The notes under the pieces: model-generated | What the model was told of the DNA's origin: nothing | The model's input: the letters and a program-made list of their open reading frames with translations, nothing else | Databases searched by the model: none | Shown: positions 1 to 16,100 of the stretch, in pieces | Position numbering within the stretch: position 1 is the stretch's first letter | Layout: each line of letters begins with the position of its first letter | Source: Ficedula albicollis | Lineage: Eukaryota > Chordata > Aves > Passeriformes > Muscicapidae | NCBI RefSeq assembly: GCF_000247815.1 | Contig: NC_021681.1 | Span: forward strand, 7,922,010 to 7,986,009 | Direction: 5' to 3' | Length of the DNA stretch: 64,000 nucleotides | Position numbers and translations under genes: made by a program

Positions 1-2970
1 TGCATAGGTCTGCACCTAACCTTTAAAATGTGGAGGGCCTCACATTTGTACATATTAACATCACACATGTTAAATAAGAATGCATGATGAACATAAAATA
101 GAGCAGCTGATAAGGAAGATTGACAGCTGATTTTTTTCTCAAACAATAAAATCCCTAATCAAATCATTCTGAGAGATGAAGAGGCAGAATTCTGAGAGAC
201 GAGATACTGACAATGGGCTCTGGCTGCAAACTGCTGCAGAGGAGGAAATTTTGTTTCAGTATTAATGATTATTAATATGGCAAGAACCACGTGCTAAAAA
301 GGATGGGGGAAATGACAACCAAACCACTCCCCACTCCACTTGCTGCTATTGTGTTAAAACCATGGCTTTTATTCAGGCTTCAGGTGTCCAAGACCAAAAC
401 TGGAAACCCAAGCATCACTCCAGAAGTCAGCTCCCCCCTGTGCCTCATTTAATATGAAAATTAACAGATTGTTCATATGCCCAAATCTGCCTCAGACCAA
501 ATACCTGCCTCCTGCTTGAACTCCACCCTCCCTCTGGTGGAAGGTCTGATTGTGCAGGAGGTTCTGAGCTCAGCAGAGCCTCTGACCCATACATACATCT
601 CACCCAGCAGTTGTAGTGTCTTCAAATTGAAGAAAAAGCATTAGCCTTCTTTTGAGCATCCTCTGGTAGCTAAAATGGGCTGCCCAAGAAGCTGAACAGT
701 ACAGTTCACTGTTGCCCTCAGGCTGGAGACATTTAAATTCCCACTGTTATCTCTCAGGGGAGAGCCCTGACGTAGAGTTAACAGCTATTTGGGTCCAAGT
801 AGGGCATTCTTTTAAAGCACTTTTGGCATCCAAAACAATTCTGCTTCTATCTTGTTGAATCTAGGTCACTGTGCAACAAGCAATGCAATATTTAAAAAGG
901 GAACAACCAGCAGGGATGTCTTTGTGCTTACAGTACCCAAGTGAAAGCAGCAAGTCCTTGCTGGCAAGCCCTTGACAGCAGGACTGATTTCTGTATTTTA
1001 CATTAGACAGTTCTTGGAGAAAAATGGGGAATAGTTGTGATATCATGGTGTGCTCAGCATTTCATACTGGAAGCCTCTAACCAGCACTAGGAGATTTGGG
1101 TACTTCACCAAATGTGTAGAAATCCTAAAAACCTCTTGTGGTTTTGAATTTCACTTCAGAGCCAGCTTCCTTCAGCACAGACTGTGATGGTTAAATTGCA
1201 GGCAGTGCAGACCTTTATTGGCCCTGGCCCCGTGCCTTCCTTGTGAGATGGTCCTGTTTTATTCCCAGCAGAAACCAGGTGTGTTTACATCTGTGTATTA
1301 AATTCTATGTCAAAGGGGTTATGGGAGAATATATTCCCCAGATATCCTACCTTTACAGAACCACCCCTGACTGAATTCATTCATCCTTGAAAATAGCGGA
1401 TGAGGAAATGTATTGACACAATATTAATTCTTACCATCATTTACCACTGACATCATTATGTATATATAGAGATTGCAGAATAAACATTAAACAGTGGTTA
1501 CCCATGTTATTCAAAATGAGTCTACTGATAGTAAGAAAGAAATACTGTACAGCTGTGGGATGCTGAACTGCAGGGTGTAGGCACAGTTCCATCTTTATTT
1601 CATTCCAACATTTTTAAGAATTGTATCTCAGGTTGCTTGTGAGAGGTTATAAAAACCAAAGAAATGTAATACTGATTCATTGTGAGAGCTGATAGAAGAC
1701 CTAGAATATTGATTAGAAAAAAGTGCTCATTGTTTCCAAAGCTGCTCTTTTCTACTGATGAACCCTTCTTTTACATTAAGCCGTTCCAATGAGCTGATTA
1801 AAGGCTGCTAATGTGTGAGAGCAAGACCTGAGTGGTGTAAAGCACTGCAGCATCATTTTCCATCCAGCTGAGGCTCTCTGCCATGTGCTTTATTTTTCAC
1901 TGCTCAGCTCACCGTCTGTTTCCAGCACAGCAAAGCAGAGCTGGGTCAGACAGAGCATCCCAACCCCGTGCTGTCAGTCCAGTGCAGGGTGCCTGAGGCA
2001 GGGCAGCAGCAGGGACACAGTGACCAGGTTCAGCAGACCAGCAGGCTACAAAAAGTTTGAAAGTTGAGGATTTCTGATAGTGGATGCATTTGGGTGTTTT
2101 TTTGCTATCTTTGTTCTGGGTGAGGTTTCTTTTTTCTCTCCAGTCACATGGTAAATCTTTCTGAAAGCATTGGAGAGCCACCAGCTGCTGGAATACTCAG
2201 CTCAAACCTCCTGCCTAGCCCAAGGCATCTTACAGGAAAGGTCTAACCCAGGGGGCTGTGTATGGGGGAGTCAGGGCTTGTGTGGGGCCAGCTCCCACAT
2301 GGGACAGCGTGACACAAAACTGAGCTGTAGCACAAAACTGAGGCACCATTGAGTCAGATTAAGCTGCTCTGGTTTCTGAGACTTGCTTGGTATTCATGAT
2401 AGTGATATTTGTGATTCAGAGAAGCATGGAAGCAAACCCAGTGCTATTATCTCAGTGGTAGTAGGTGTGACTTCTGCTTGTTTCTCTAGAGAGCCTGTGG
2501 AGTAGAATTGCTGAAATGCCAGAGGTTGGGGTACATTGTTCTGAGCACATGAAAGAGACAGTAGGAGATCAGTGAGCTGTAGCAACACGTATTCTTGTTA
2601 TCACTTCAGGGTTATAAACTTTGTGATACTGAAACCTTTTGGCTGGCCCAGTGCAGTAAGTGTTGCCTTTTAAAGAGCTGAATTTATGCAGTTTGTAAAC
2701 CATGCACTTTTCTTGCTTGTGTTCCTCTAATATAGCAGCTGTAGTTCGGGGTCTGTGGACAGGAAAGACTGATTGATTCTGCCTCTCATTTCTTTTTGAG
2801 GATGTGTAAGCTCTGCCTCTGTAGTTGGTGCAAAATTTTATGACGTTTTGGAAAAAAATTATGAAATAAATTATGAATTGTAATTCATACCTTCATCAAA
2901 AGAAACCATCACTTCTCAAAGTCTGAGTGACTCCTGCTTTATGCTTCTGATTGTGTAGGCCCCATGAACA
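1..2970. other. Non-coding A+T-rich DNA
   Basis: No ATG-initiated frame of convincing length or codon periodicity is visible on either strand. The stretch around 1740-1890, with homeodomain-like AT cores and few low-complexity runs, could be conserved non-coding sequence, but that cannot be judged without an alignment. A short imperfect palindrome lies near 2870-2890. No transposon was recognised. Confidence 0.6.
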
Positions 2971-2981
2971 CCCCCCCCCCT

Positions 2982-3210
<229 letters not shown>

Positions 3211-3213
3211 CCC

Positions 3214-3594
3214 ACTCTGCTTTCACAACCAAAAATTTGAATGGTTTCTAATAAAAAGTGGCATAATGCTATTTATAATGTAATATTTATAATGTTTAGT
3301 GTGTATAAAACATTCCTGTAATGGTGACTCTCTGGACTTTTCAGCATGTCATCAGGATTGTCACCTGGTTTGAACACTTCACTTAATCTGATTTGTGTAA
3401 GTAGTTTCAATGTAGTCAGGAGACATTGTGACCTGCTAGACCAGGGATTTAAAGATCAGGACTTGACCTTTTGAAGCCCCAAACTCATAGAATAACCAGC
3501 GAAGAGCAGCTCTTCCCTTTAAGTTCATTGAAGACTAAGTAAATGGTTGCTTAGCCTGAAATCTCTCCCGAAAGAAAAGGAGTTTTAGTTCTAT
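3214..3594. other. Non-coding DNA between poly-G and first tandem duplication
   Basis: Ordinary A+T-rich sequence with no recognised gene or transposon. A single short motif near 3487 recalls the reverse complement of a CR1 terminal octamer, but nothing around it supports a CR1 call. Confidence 0.5.
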
Positions 3595-3740
3595 ATCCTG
3601 TAATTATCTTTGAACTTTTACTGTCCATGACAGAGCTTGAGAACGTTAAAGCCCAGCAGAAGGAAACATCCTGTAATTATCGCTGAACTTTTACAGTCCA
3701 TGACAGAGCTTGAGAACGTTAAAGCCCAGCAGAAGGAAAA
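3595..3740. repeat. Tandem duplication, period 73 bp
   Basis: Two head-to-tail copies, 3595-3667 and 3668-3740, with about four substitutions. One difference turns ACT in copy 1 into ACAG-type sequence in copy 2, so only the second copy has the AG of a possible splice acceptor. The right end runs into a further 30-bp direct repeat at about 3729-3788, so this locus has been duplicated at two scales. Confidence 0.9.
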
Positions 3741-3902
3741 TCCCCTGCCGAAGATCCAGCAGAAGGAAAATCCCCTGCCAAAGATCAGAGAGGTGGAAGT
3801 GCTTCCCCAGGCCCTTCACCCCACCCCAGTGTGCTCTGGGAGCACAAGGAATATGACACATGATTTCTCTGTTGATGAGGATGACTGACCATTGTATGCC
3901 AG
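3697..3902 (+). CDS. Candidate exon, unrecognised
   Basis: A possible 206-bp exon. It is preceded by a pyrimidine stretch ending in ACAG with a branch-point-like GCTGAAC just upstream, and followed by CCAG|GTAAGA, close to the ideal 5' splice site. Inside is an ATG at 3700 and an open frame of 62 codons ending in TGA at 3886-3888. G is common in first codon position (about 19 of 61) and rare in second (about 5), as in coding DNA. A ten-residue block, QQKENPLPKI, is repeated in frame. The acidic C-terminus ends FSVDEDD. The stop lies only 14 nt before the donor, so the exon would not be expected to trigger nonsense-mediated decay. I do not recognise the protein. A non-coding RNA exon or chance are equally possible. 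Confidence 0.27.
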
Positions 3903-6900
3903 GTAAGAGAATAGCAAGTGAGGAAAGGCAAAGACTCTGGAAGGAAACTAGTTCAGAATTCTTTGCATTTTATGAAGAAGCTCCTACTTCATAATTTGAT
4001 TCTGAATTCTGACTTACTGTCAGAGGTGGAATTATACTACTTAAATAAGGTAATTTGTGAAAAGAGACTCATAATGGTCAAGTGTTTGCTTTGTTGGTTT
4101 TTCCAGACAGATAAGTAGGATTTTTTTATCACTTACAGTTAATCACTTGTGGCTGTCTATTACATTATTGCAAACATATGTGAGACTCCATAGTTTTGAG
4201 GAAGAGATATTTCTCTGTACCAGAGAGTAGAGAGAATTTTGTCGACTTAAGCATCGTGACAGATCTCTGAAAGCATGACATTTCTATTATGCAAGGAACT
4301 ATGTCTAAGTATTTCTTTTTTTTTTTCCCCAAGTACTTTATTAGGAAGATGAATATAGGCTAGGCACAATGGTGTAATTCTTAAGCATCCCCCACTCCCA
4401 CCTATCCCTCTGATTCCTTTTCTCTCTCTCTTGTGTCTCTCCTCCCATCTGTACTCCACAGCCAATCTTGGTGTAAGCTGCTCTCTTGCAGCTACTGCAA
4501 CACCCAGGGAATTGCTCACAAATGCAGACTTGCTCACAGAGGAGCTGCATAATCATATTAGGAGGATTTTCAGTGTTGGGTTTTAGGCACCTCAGGAAAT
4601 AGACTGAAATCTAATTTTTCCCATACCTATGTAATTCCATAAATTGAATAAAATTTTTGCTTCCTTCTACTAGAAACCACTCCCTGTTATTCTGCTTAGA
4701 AAATGCCCTGGAGTTTTCAGTTATAACATGTATTATTTTGATTAGATAAATTGTATCTATGTGTACCTTCATTAGCAAGATTTTTGAAATACCCCAGTTC
4801 CCTTTTATTTAACTAAATCCTTGTTGCTGCTATGTAAGTTATGCTCATTGCATTGCCAATTTGTTCAAACATACTTTAGGAATTTCAGGTGTCATCCCAC
4901 TTCCCCTGACAGCACAGAGAATAAAATCTCAATCTGAGACAGTGGGAAGAAAATTAATAATAATAACAAAAACCTGACAAACAAGCCCCCCTGTTGCTAT
5001 GCTGACTTTTGACACACGAGGATCCCTTGGGGGATATGGGAAACAGAAGGGTTAAGCAGGAGAACTGAAATAGACTCTGCAGTCTCTCTTTTCTGCCTGA
5101 CTCCAGGGGCACTGCAGACAGCTGTTGCAGATTGAGGCAGACTTGTAATTTGCCTCTTGGGTCTGGGAAGGAATTACGGAGCAGTAACCAGTCTCCTATG
5201 GGGTATCCAGTCTCTATAACTAGCATGAGTATAATATGAAGGCCAGATCCTCAAAGATGCATAACCATGATGGGAAAGGCATGCTGAAATACCCTTCACT
5301 TGAGGTCTGTACTATGTGCTTTAAGTCTTAAAAAAAAAAATAAAAAATTCAGCATGTAAATATTGACTGGAAGTTCACAACTCCAGTGATGGTGAAGAGC
5401 AGTCATAGAGCCTGATGCAAAGAAACAAATTTTCCAAGTAAAGCCTGAACATGCTGACAGTGTCCTCTGCAGGGCTTGAGCCTTGTGTTTCCTGTTCACT
5501 GGCAATGTCTGGGCTGCTGCTCTGAGAGAGGAGAATACTGATGTGTGCCCTGGGGCGCTGGAGCTGGGTTCTTGGTGCTTCCCCCAGGTTACTCGATTTC
5601 TGTCACTTGGGTAAGAACTTTGGCACAGCTGCTGGGAATACATTGCCCGTTCAGAGAAAAATGACCAGAAGCGGAGAGACAATATCAACAGTCTTGTTGT
5701 TTCTCAGAGATGTGTTGAAATGTGGCTGTTTAAACTCTCCAATGGTGTGCAACCCAACTGAGAAGCTCTGGAGAACTGAGAGAAACTTTTTCATTATTGC
5801 TGGAAGTGATAAAATACAGTAACATATACAAACTTGATTGCTTTGGGTTCAACCTTCAATAATACAAATATTATATAGTACAGGTAACAGGAAACATACA
5901 TCTTGTTTTATAACTATTTGATCAATATATATAACCAACTTATTTCTTCTGCAATAATTATTGAAAAGTGCAGCTTATTGTTTAAGGTTTTGTGTTGGCC
6001 TTATATATATATGTAAAGAGAGAGAGATAGATATAAATTTATATGTAACTGCTGCCTTAAACTTTGAGTGGGAGAATCTGGGGCTTGTAACAGACCTGGG
6101 ACAGGATCAATTTTGACTCTTGTTTTGCTGCTGCTAAGGTGACTTTTTTCAGTTGACTCTGACAGCTCCTTATGTGTAAGCATTGGCTTCTCACTTCTGC
6201 CAGGAGCAGATTCTGGTACAGCTTTGATTTTTCTGCTTGTGAGGCATATTTTCCCATAGTACATCAGGAGCAGACATGCTGAAAATTGCCTTTTCCAACT
6301 GGACACAGCCATATAAATAATTGGCATCGTGCATGGCAATTATCACTTCAAACTCCTTGAAAAGTCTCACTTCCCAGGAGTTTGAAAGCGAAGGTCTGCC
6401 ATGCTCTTAATGTGCTCTCTATTTAACTGCAAGAGATCCATCTGCTTTTATGGAATTTTATCTGAATTTCAGCAGTATCTTAGAGTGGGATTTTGTGTGT
6501 GTGCTTCTGGTTTGTTTTGTTCGGTTTTTTTAAATAAAAAGAGGCAAGAAGGCAGGAACACCCACAATTTTACATCTCTTCTTATTTGATCAAATGTAAG
6601 AAACACTGCATTTTTGCTTTCATTCCTTTAAATTAGTTTCCCCGTACATGATTTATAGGGAGCTTACTTCAGAGAGATCATGATACAAATCAAAATTAAT
6701 ACCATTTTTTTCTGGAATAATTTAGCCCAATAAATGCTCATACTTTGTAATCTTTGTATGAGCATTCTTCCAAATTTCTGTGCAGTCACAGAGGATGGGA
6801 AGGAGAGGGGCAGAAGAGTAATTTGCAATTGACACCTGTGCTTCCTCAGTATTTTCCCATTTTTTCCTTAAGAAGTAGCCCTCATGTAGTACTAGGAGGG

Positions 6901-8024
6901 GCTGTGCTGTGCTCAAGGCTTGCCTCTGAGCAAGAAATTCTTCATACACACATGCTACTGGCTGAAAGGGCTGCTGAACACCTTGCAACAACAGTTCTAA
7001 CATGAATTTTGGGGTAAATGTGTCAGTTTAACCATCCTTAAAGCAGGTGTTCTGAAAACATGAGTATTTAGCGACTTATCCTGGCTAGCATTTCATATTC
7101 AGATTTTTCTAGTCTAACATATTGTCTGTGTAAGTTCCTTTTCTGCTCTTTCTTACTTGCTGGTGATTCATTAAGTAATGTGATCAGCACGAAGCATTCT
7201 GAAAAAAATAAATGCTCAATTGCAAATCAGTTTATTAATCTCCTCTCACACTTAGCAAAAACCTTTATCCTTTTTAGAGGAGTAGAAAAAGTCTAATTCA
7301 GGGGACTTAACATATGCAGATTTGGTTAAAGAGCATGTTCCTTTTTGGATGATGAATATTGAGCTTGAGTAAAATCCAAGCTAATCTTTACCCTGTTTTC
7401 CCCTCTTATCACATAACAGACAAATGTTTCCTGCAGCTACTGTGTCATAGCAGAGCATCTGCCTCTGTATGAACCAACTGCCAGATAGCCTTAGCAAGCA
7501 GTCAATTTATGCAGTTGACAGGTTTATTACTTTATCAGATATTTGCTCAAGGACAATTTTATTATATGCAAATCATTGACATAAATTGGGGAAGAATGAA
7601 TTTATTAAGGAGTCTAAATTAATCTTTCACTTGGTATGTGCATTTTGATTATGTAATGTATTTACTTCTAGAATATTCATTTTTCTGAGAGCTGTGCTGC
7701 AACTGCAGGATTTGTCAGGGTTGGGTTAATGCTGATTTGTGTTTTGTATTTTTTAACATGCTCTACCTTAAGGCTGGCCAGAGTTCAGAGAACATGGGCT
7801 ATAGAGAGCTTGGGCTTGAGGCGGGGAGTTAAAAATTCATACACGTGATTTTATTGGACTTGAATTTTTACAGTGTAAGATGGAAAAAAAATCAGATCCC
7901 TACTTATGGAAGCAAAAGGAGAGTCACCTGCTCTGCAGAACTGATTCAGACCCTGGTCTGTTTAACTGACTGGGAAACTATTTTTAATTTATCAATACAG
8001 AAATCCTAAACAAGAGATTTGGGG
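3903..8024. other. Non-coding A+T-rich DNA
   Basis: Nothing coding is supported. There are short low-complexity runs: pyrimidine-rich sequence near 4415-4450, an A-run at about 5329-5346, and AT/GA dinucleotide tracts near 6002-6035. Around 7420-7760 the sequence includes an ATGCAAAT POU octamer and several TTAAT-type cores, compatible with an enhancer but not demonstrable from sequence alone. Confidence 0.55.
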
Positions 8025-8155
8025 AAAAACCCCAAACACACTCCCCCTCCAGAAAACAGCCAAACAAAAAACCCCAATCAAACCACAACCACCCAAAGCA
8101 AAACAATACAAACCCCCTTCCACAAACAAAAAAATCCCACAACAACAATCAGCAA
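8025..8155. repeat. A/C-rich, almost G-free low-complexity tract
   Basis: About 130 bases made almost only of A and C with three G between 8041 and 8150, containing irregular CAAA and CCCC runs. The opposite strand reads as T/G-rich sequence like the GTTT-rich runs near 17785-17835, 20505-20560 and 35629-35660. It is strongly strand-asymmetric and has no fixed repeat unit. Confidence 0.7.
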
Positions 8156-10124
<1,969 letters not shown>

Positions 10125-13100
10125 TGTATTTTTTTCTCAGTCATCATTCGTGATTCTTTATGTTCTCAAGTACTTTTACTCAAAGAGCACATATGGGGAG
10201 AAAATAATTATTATAGATTTTTTTTACCTTGATCTTACCTTTCTTACAGGTAATTAATATAATTACAAAAATTATACTTCATAATATTGTTTTTTTAAAA
10301 AATGAAAGGGATACTGGATTTCTGTGTTAAATGGATCTCAGAAGGTTTTTCTAGTTTGTGGAAGATCTCCAAAAGTTTTACTGCATTTGAATTACAGAGT
10401 GCTTGAGGCTTCTGTGTCCATCTAAAATTTATTTCATGAATTTGATTTTCTGCTTTTAAACAGAGATATCAATATGAAATAAAGAAATAGGTATATGCTA
10501 TACTGAATGTGCCCAGAGCTCTCTGAAAATTGGATGTTTGAAAGTTCTGGCTAAATCCTGCTGTAGTGTTGCCCTGTCTCAGGGCATTGTTAACATAATT
10601 CCTGAATAAATGAGCAACTCTGATAAACAAGTATTGGCAGTGTCATTAATTCATATTTAGTAGAAATAAAAGCATTGAATGGAAATTGGATTAAATTTAT
10701 TATGACATTCAATGACATATAATTTACAACTTGTTATGCTATTTGAGAATGGGGCTGCAGATATTAGGGAAATGCAAAGACATTTTCTGGAGCACATCAT
10801 GTGCCATTCTATGAATAATCTCACGTCCCTCTTGGAAATAGAGCAGTGAACTCTGTGGAGGTGTACAGTAGTGGTAGAAGAGACTGGCTTGAGTGTAGCC
10901 TTAACAGTGGGTGGGTATCACATATTAGGTGGATATCACATATGTGACATCAGGGACTGGGTTCATTCTACTGCTCTGGTTTGAGGCTGGGCTCACAACA
11001 ACCCTTGAGGGTTCTGCTTTCATGCTTCTGGTAATGGAGAGCACTGTTGACAACACCACCAGGAAACACAGCAAGGGCAGTTGCATGCACTAATTTTTTT
11101 CCTCTCTGACTCCTGAAGAGACCTTCAGGGTTCTTGCATCTTGAGTTTTCCCTTTCAACCCAAACACTTAGACAAAATAATCCTTGTATGCCTCCAACAC
11201 AGTGTCCCTGTAAAGCTGAAAGGTTAGCTTTAGGTTTAAGGTATGATTTGTGGGTTGGTATTGGTAAAGGATTATATTTAAGTATTGAAAGATTTGTGGT
11301 TCCGTTTTCTACTTGTGAACTCTTTGCTTCATTCCTGCCATGTATAAATTTTACCTTTGGACATGCGTCCCTTTAGAGTGTCAGGGAGATCCTTCTCAGG
11401 CAAAAATATCTCAGCTACCTGTTGGGGTTTTTAATTAGCTTTTGTTTAGCAAGGTAATACACTGACAGAAGCGCTCTGTGAACTGTATCCTCTGCCAATG
11501 TAAATCAGAAAAGTCAGAAGGCTCACATTTCTCACCTCCATATGAGTACTATCCTTGTTAATCAATATGTAATAAACCTCAGATGTTCATTGAAATTCTT
11601 GTTCCATGCCAAATCTTGATGTCATGTTTTGCCAGTAAGCATAAGTGAAATTTATCCTATATAGGGCTTTTCAACTTCTTTGTTAGAAAAATTTCTATAT
11701 ATTGCCTCTGGGTATAAAATATATACTGTATATATATGCACAACATATCTCCATATGAGTTCTATTACAAAAGTGTCTATCTAAATATAAATAGTTATTT
11801 TGCTTTTTTAACGCTTTAATTCTATGCAAAGTTCTCTGGTTTTGAAGTCACACTGCCTTCCCTTTCCCAAAACTTCATGATTCCTGACTCAATGTAATCA
11901 TTTTGTGACATGAAGATTTTTAGTAGTGCCTGATTTTCTCATATTAATTCTGTGTGTCAATTAACAGATTCAGATTCTTCAGAGTAAACCTTACAACTCT
12001 GGGAGTGATAGGTTCCTGCTGGTGGTTTATGACAGAATAGCATTACTTCTTCAAAGATTCTTTCTGCTATTATATTGCCGCTCTTTAATGACAACAGGAA
12101 ATCGTCAATCAAATGAAAGTTCTCTGTGTGTCACTTAAAAAAGATCCTGATTTTGATGGAGAGAAAGAGATAGGGTTTAGCAGGGGAAGGCAGATGGTAA
12201 GCTGATGGAGTTATTCAGTCTAAAGTATCTTAAAAATACTATTTTTCAAGCCGTGAAGGGTAAGGTTGCAATCCATTTTAATTTCAGCTTGAGAAATCTT
12301 GCTGTTCTAACATTTCCTGTACAAAGAAAACAAACAGTACCAGAAAATTCAAATCCAGACATGCAATAATCTCTCTTCTGCCTTCTTTCCTTACCTTCCT
12401 TCTTGGTCTGAAAGACAGTAGTTATTGCCTCTAATGTAACAATAATAGTATTACAGTATAGTAACATAATAGTCTCTTTAAAGTGAAGATGTTGTAAATT
12501 GGGAATTCCATATATGTGCCCATTTGTATATATAGGTTTATGTGCAGATCATTTAGAAGAAATTGTCTTCCTTTTTAATATAGTTTTCCAGTAACCCTGA
12601 AGTCACATAATGTCATTTTCTTTTTTTGGTTCAGTACATTTTATATAAAGAAGCACTAAAACAACTGCTGAAATTGAAGGGAGGCAGAGGAAGACAAGTT
12701 CTCTTCCTTCCTCAAATCTTTTTGGATAGGAAATTCTTACAGACAAAACAGAATAACAGAAGAACATGGTTAGGTGCAGCAGGAGATTGAAAGTGAGGAA
12801 ATGTAAATCTGGCATGAGCACTGTGCTGAGAGGAAAAATCAATTAACCTGTACAAGTTAAAGGTGGTGAAAGGATTGAAGGGGTTTCAGGTTCAACGTGG
12901 CTTGTCTTATTCCCACTGTTGAGTACTTCTAGAGGGTGTCAGAGGCAAAAAAAAAGTGTGAAGAGGGAATAAAAGAGAGAAAAAAGAGGCATACATGCAT
13001 AAAAAGTGAGTTGTCTAGTCAAATAAACATAATAGAATAAAATACATTGAAAATGACTTCATCAGAGCCTATTTCCATCCAGGGCTTCTGAAGTGATCTC

Positions 13101-16100
13101 CTAAACCTTATGTTGAGTTTTTTGTTGAAAACTGTTTCAGAAGGTTAATGAAATAGGAGATGTTTTCATAAATGTTTGGTCAATTTGAATAGACTGCTTT
13201 GCATTTGGAAGCAATAGGCTGCTTACAGCACAGCTCTAATACATTCTAGCCATGTATTTTCACCCAGAATTCAGGCTAATTACTTTTCTCCTATGCTTCT
13301 GTGAATTCTTAAACCATCCTTTAAAGCAGATTCCTAGTAGGGAGTGGAACTTGCTCAGAAAAACAGATTTGTGAGACATCATGAAATGATGAAGACCTTA
13401 AAGGAAATAGGGGAGGAAGTATAATCCAGACTCTTGATAACCTTGTATCTTCTCCTTCACTATTGATGAGTGCAATGGCAATATATATGTGTATATATAT
13501 AAGTATATATATTTTGTGGAGTGTTGGAGACATTCTGCATTTCTATTGAAGGCCTGACTCAAACTGCAGTCAAAAAAGCTGAGCTTGAAAGAGTAAGGCA
13601 AATAAACCACAAGTAATGAGGAGCTGGATTAATACAGTGATGGAACAAATACCACTTTAGCCACTAACTCTATCAATTTGCAAATTCTGCACTGAATTAA
13701 GGTGATTTATACAGAGCTGATCACTGTAGATCCCCCTGTACACATTCAATCACATTATTGAAGACTCTGTATTTGAATGTCTTGGATTATTTTCAAGACT
13801 GTATTTTTTTAAAGATTTCTCAGCCCAGCCTTGCTTGGGTCAGTGTTTCCTGTTATGTCCTAAATAAAGTTCCAGTTCTGCCCTGAGTTGTTATTCCCAG
13901 AGACCTGAGGGGGGCACTTATGCAGGCCCATTTTCAGAATTAAAGTCTGAATTTTATGCAGTGTTAGAAACTTTTTCATGCACTTAAAGCTTATTTTCAG
14001 GCTTTGTCCATCCCATTCATTACAAGCAAATCTTTCTTCTATAGTACCTAAAATAGCCTTTTGTATTTTATATAGTGTAAAACAAGTTTATATTAAAATA
14101 ATAGGAGAAAAAGGGCGAGTATTAGACATCTTTCATACATAGAGGGGAAAAACAATTTAGTTCTCCTAGTAGCCTATCTTGCATAAGTGGCAAGTCTTTT
14201 ATTCTTGAATTACACGTGCTTGCTAACAAACTGTTCATAGCCTTTGTTTGGAGCGATTTTTTTTTTTTGGAAGTTGTCAACCTTCCAGTAATAAAAGGAA
14301 CTTGAACAAAACTGTATTTCTGATACAGCTGAACTCTAAGAGTTATTGAAAGACTAATTCAGATCTGTCATTTTCAGAATAATTTCTGATCAACTTCAGG
14401 GGGCTGATTTCAGGTCAGCTGTGGGTAACATTCTTTTCTTAGGTTGTGTGTGAGTAGAGAAATTCCATTCAAAAAGAGGACAAAAGACAAACACTCTGTA
14501 TTCAGAATCTTGAAATGCAGCTACCTTCCATATATCAAATAGAATGACTGTGAATAATTCACTTCATATTTGAGAAGTTCATCATTCAGGCTAACAACAG
14601 CATAATGATCAAATATTTATAACCCAAGAAGCACTTTTTTTACCTCCAGCACCCCTACTAGAATTTAACTCAGTTATATACATGGTCAGTATTTCTCTGT
14701 CCAAAGACAGTCTTGTAATCACTTAGAAATAGGCAGGAACCAGATAGCAAAACTATTCTCCCACTTTTAGTGCTGTTGGCACACAAAGAAACTTTAGACA
14801 GGGTACTTCTGTTTTCAGCAGAGAACCTGTGCCACACACATAAACTCAGTACAGCTACAGTTGTGTGGGAGACTGAAAGAGCAATGTCACTAGGCTAAAA
14901 TTCACCAATTGTTGTTGTTAATTATTTTTGCATGCATAATTCATAAATATTCTTCATAGGCAAGAGAAGAAAAAGATAAAATTGAACAAAAGCACAGAAT
15001 CATTCACAAAATAACTACAATATAATTAGGCAATATATTTAAAATGCTTATTACCAATGTGATTTTTAGTTGCAAAGCTAAACAATGTCTCACTTTGGAG
15101 GGAGAAAAAAATAATAGAAAAGGAGGGGTGGAACGAAGGAAAAAAAAAAACATTGCTTTGCCTTATCCCATGTGGTGAATGTTTCTGTTCTAACAAGATT
15201 CTCCTGCCAACAAATGTAAGAACAGAAGGTCAGACAAAAGGAGGGCCTGGGCTGTGCTCATCGTGTTCCCAGGAGCTGCTGAGGTCCCTCCTCAAACAGC
15301 TTGAGGGTGCATTTCATCCTCCAGACCAGACTCTGGGGGAGGGGGGCTCAGCTCAGCACAATGAGAGCCTCCCCCCCTCCCCAGCTCCTCAGAACACACC
15401 TCTGGTTTCTGGACACAGAGTGATACCTACAGCAGAAGCTTGGCAATTTTAACCAAACTGCCTCCAGGTGCCTCTTGATGTGGGGCTGAACCAGCTCCTC
15501 ACCTCAAAGTCACTAGGGTGGTTTCTATATTTTTCTCCCTGAAAACCCTAAAGAATTAGGTGCATGAGTACTGAACATATTTTAATCTTACTACATGGCA
15601 ACTGTGAGAGTACATAAGATTTTCATGCGACTTGTAGAACTGACGATTTTAATTTTTTTTATTCTAGCAGACAAGTTGACATGCACACCTGAAAGGGACC
15701 TTCTGAGAAGGCACAAATGGCTATCATTTACAAAATCTGATTTCAAGGTGTACAGAACTATTGCCTGTACTGCAAAAAAATATCCTATGCAAATATTCAG
15801 TCATAATCTCTCTGTTTAAAAGATATTCTGCCTTGCACTTCTGTCACTACAGTGTAATCATCTGCTAGTGTTTATGTACCTTAAACAACCATTAATTATA
15901 ACCTGTCAGGAGTGTTGCATTATTTACCTCTAAAATCTTGAACAAATGTAGATTGTGCCTGAGTCTTCTAGAATTGAAAATAGAATTTAATCCTCTGCCT
16001 CAGCTAGATGTAAATCAGAGCTTTAGGAAAGCCCTGCAGGTGTTTTAAAGTTAGCACAGTACTGAATTTACATGATATATCAATGTAGGATTTAATTGAA

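Noticed and set aside
5296..5688. 130-codon minus-strand frame
   Set aside because: Starts at TTG; its low-complexity LFFFLRL end derives from an A-run and no domain is recognised.
15595..15819. 74-codon ATG frame starting with a signal-peptide-like hydrophobic stretch
   Set aside because: First- and second-position G frequencies are similar, there is no recognised domain, and frames of this length are expected by chance.
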